A DNA stretch of 51,732 nt from Diaporthe sp. PMI_573. Lineage: Eukaryota; Ascomycota; Sordariomycetes; Diaporthales; Diaporthaceae. The notes beneath the pieces were generated by a model that saw nothing but the letters and a program-made list of their open reading frames with translations, made no database searches and was not told where the DNA came from. The position numbers were made by a program, and so were the translations under genes. Location: NCBI GenBank assembly GCA_021399435.1, contig JAJTUP010000171.1:1-51732 (forward strand), given 5' to 3'. This document shows positions 49,983 to 51,732 of the stretch, in pieces (positions within the stretch are counted from its first letter, which is position 1; every line of letters begins with the position of its first letter).

Positions 49983-51732
49983 TACTGCTGCAGGAGCAGA
50001 TCTACAAGGCATGGAGGGCCGGCAGGGTGCTCAGTCTGATCAGTTTCGACGTCAAGGGTGCTTACAACGGAGTGTTCAAAGAACGACTACTGGAGAGGCT
50101 GAAGGCGAGAGGCATACCTGGTGGACTGGTGAGATGGATTGACGCCTTCTGCTCTGGACGCATGGCCACCGTGGTGGTAAATGGGTACAAGTCACAGCTA
50201 CGGGAGTTGCCACGGGCAGGTCTCCCGCAAGGATCACCACTGTCGCCGGTGTTGTTCCTGTTCTTCAATGCAGATTTGGTGCAGAGAAGAATCAACGCAA
50301 GAGGTGGTTCGATGGCATTCGTGGACGACTACTCAGCCTGGGTTGTGGGACCAAACAGCGGAGGAGAATCGAGCCGGCATCCAATCAATTTATAGACGAA
50401 GCACTGGGCTGGGAAAGACGGAGCGGTGCGACGTTCAACGGAGACAAGACGACATCGTGCATTTCCCGCGAAACGCCGCGCGTACCAGCGACAAAGCGTT
50501 CATGATCAAAGGAAAAAGTAGTCAAGCCCAAGGCGAGCGCCAAGATCCTGGGAGTGGTCATGGACGCGAAGCTGCGGTACAAGGAACACATAGCTAGAGC
50601 CGCGCAAAGGGGCTCTCGGCTGCTATGTGTCTGAGAAGACTGAAGATGCTGTCACCGCGGACTGCGAGACAACTGTTCGTAGCAACAGTAGCTCCCACCA
50701 TGGACTATGCGTCCAGCGTGTGGGCGCACTCATGTGGCATTAGAGAAGCTGCTTGGCTGGACAAGGCACAGATGGTCGGAGCACAGGCGATCACGGGGGC
50801 TTTCCGGACCGTCGCAACGGCGGTGGCAGAGGCCGAAGCTAGCATCCAACCGGTGCAAGAACGGCATGCGCAAGCGGCAACAAGGTTTTGGATCAACCTC
50901 CGGACCCTTCCCAGGACACACCCGTTGGCGACACTGAAAGTGAAAGTGTGTCGCCGATTCGTATCGCCGATGCAGAGGATTGCTCAAGTACAAGGGGAAA
51001 CAGCCACTGAACGAATGGAGATCATTCGGGAGTACGCGTTACCGCCATGGAGGAACCGTATCCCGGTGTCGTGCGACCCTGACCGGGAGAGAGCGGTGGA
51101 AGAAGCAAAGAGGGTGAATGGCATAGTTATTGCCACCTGCTCCTCGCAGAGAAGGGGCATGGTAGGCATGGGAGGTGTCGTACGAGATACGGCGATCAAC
51201 AAAGATGACGAGGTAGTGGCCAGCTACTCCATCACTCTCGGGTTGACGGAGGAGCTGAACCTATACATCGCCGAGTTGGGAGCTATAGAGATGGTATTGA
51301 GATGTATGCCGTCTGGACTCTGCTGGCGGGATGTGACTGTCATGACGAGCAGCCGCTCCGCACTAGAAGCCATACGGCGGCCACGACAACAATCCGGCCA
51401 ACAGATCATACGGCAAATATACGACCATATGAAGCGTCTCGAAGACGAGGGCCACTCTCTCCGGATGTTGTGGGTTCCAGCAGGAGAAGAGGATTTTGCG
51501 CTGGGACCAAAAGCCAAAGCAGCAGCGCGGAAGGCCACAGAAGGAGAATGCAGACCAGATGTGCCACCACATCTAGCAAGATCCACAAGGATAAGACTAG
51601 CGATAACCAAGCAGCGGCAAACAAGAACACTACCAGAAAGAGTCGGGAAATGCTCGAAGCAGATAGATACGGCACTGCCAGGCAAGCATACCCGTACTCT
51701 ATATGACCCGCTGAAGAGGAAGGAAGCAGACT
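49955..51732 (+). pseudogene. LINE B reverse transcriptase and RNase H part, frameshifted
   Basis: After the slip the frame reads KKRRSAEQALILLQEQIYKA through the palm motifs SFDVKGAY and FVDD. It then needs about three more frame changes before TARQLFVATVAPTMDYASSV and AAWLDKAQMVGAQAITGAFR, which stay open to the window end. In the RNase H region the usual catalytic DGS is TCS (IVIATCSSQ), and the usual DS before the SALEAI helix is SS (VMTSSRSALEAI), so catalytic Asp residues look lost. Confidence 0.82.

Larger units (their letters stand above)
47193..51732 (+). mobile_element. Tad1-like LINE B, ORF1 and ORF2 joined by an internal deletion, continues past the window end
   Basis: From ATG 47193 a 929-codon frame covers ORF1 and half of ORF2. 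ORF1 has a coiled coil (MESMKAEFQLEFAKLRDRMA and on), QPSWRCVAVTKDGRNTNRLR and one zinc knuckle CYNCQELGHKAFSC. Immediately after CSK (48358) the frame is already inside the endonuclease: NRDFAVVAVQEPQAWKG, later AGDFNQHDRLWGG, STIDLMLA and HGSDHRAI. The usual ORF1 tail and ORF2 start are deleted. Reverse transcriptase motifs follow: LPAMVWKQLWP, WRPISLLSTLGKILEA, then, after a slip near 49955, LISFDVKGAYNGV, GLPQGSPLSPVLF and catalytic FVDD at 50319-50330. More slips occur near 50365-50460 and 50605. An RNase H-like end (YIAELGAIEMVL) is open to the edge. Confidence 0.93.

Noticed and set aside
1..51732. CRISPR array, plasmid or phage features
   Set aside because: Introns and fungal gene families show this is eukaryotic nuclear DNA; no regularly spaced direct repeats of CRISPR type were seen.

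Overview
The window looks like a piece of a filamentous ascomycete genome, probably Sordariomycetes and perhaps Hypocreales. Real genes carry short introns (56-108 bp, one of 344 bp) with GT...AG ends and CTAAC/CTGAC-type branch points. The gene families are typically fungal: HET domain, ABCC transporter, Rsc7/Swp82-like chromatin subunit, H2A.Z, toxD-like reductase and NLR-type WD40 scraps. The mobile elements are typical fungal hAT, pogo/Fot1, Tad1-like LINE and Ty3/gypsy relics. The species assignment is inference; no search was run.

Layout. 1-2651: 3' part of an ABCC transporter (+), convergent with a secreted amidohydrolase (-). 3240-12690: a transposon graveyard with two hAT relics, a 345-bp MITE-like element, a hypothetical gene end, a gypsy pol scrap, a MADS-box pseudogene, a pogo relic, a hAT BED fragment and a LINE truncated at its 3' end. 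12958-15241 (-): a bZIP basic region spliced in frame to an Rsc7/Swp82-type domain, with a glutamine-rich tail behind a frameshift. 17736-25330: a decayed gene of unknown family, a nearly complete pogo transposase, a gypsy gag, an adenosine-deaminase/WD40 chimera and a hAT fragment. 26802-28736 (+): an intact HET-domain gene. 28900-36478: a TPR scrap, a Ulp1-like cysteine protease, a small Cys-rich ORF, a solo LTR with target-site duplication, a second MADS-box relic, a pogo transposase abutting a beheaded histidine kinase, and a frameshifted C2H2 gene. 39188-44087: a histone H2A.Z gene with a C-terminal extension, a 5'-truncated feruloyl-esterase-like gene and an intact toxD-like reductase (-). 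45175-51732: a LINE ORF1 scrap, an intact gene of unknown function (-) with four CCAAT boxes upstream, and a large LINE whose ORF1 and ORF2 have been joined by an internal deletion; it runs off the window end.

No operon-like logic links the genes. The picture is an accessory, repeat-rich compartment in which a few genes are intact (amidohydrolase, HET, H2A.Z, toxD-like reductase, the 45399-46238 gene) among many broken ones. The most notable biology is two chromatin genes with unusual structures: the bZIP-Rsc7 fusion and the extended H2A.Z. Stop-coded, AT-rich decay is clear only in the first hAT; most other relics carry frameshifts, so RIP-type mutation looks weak or old here.
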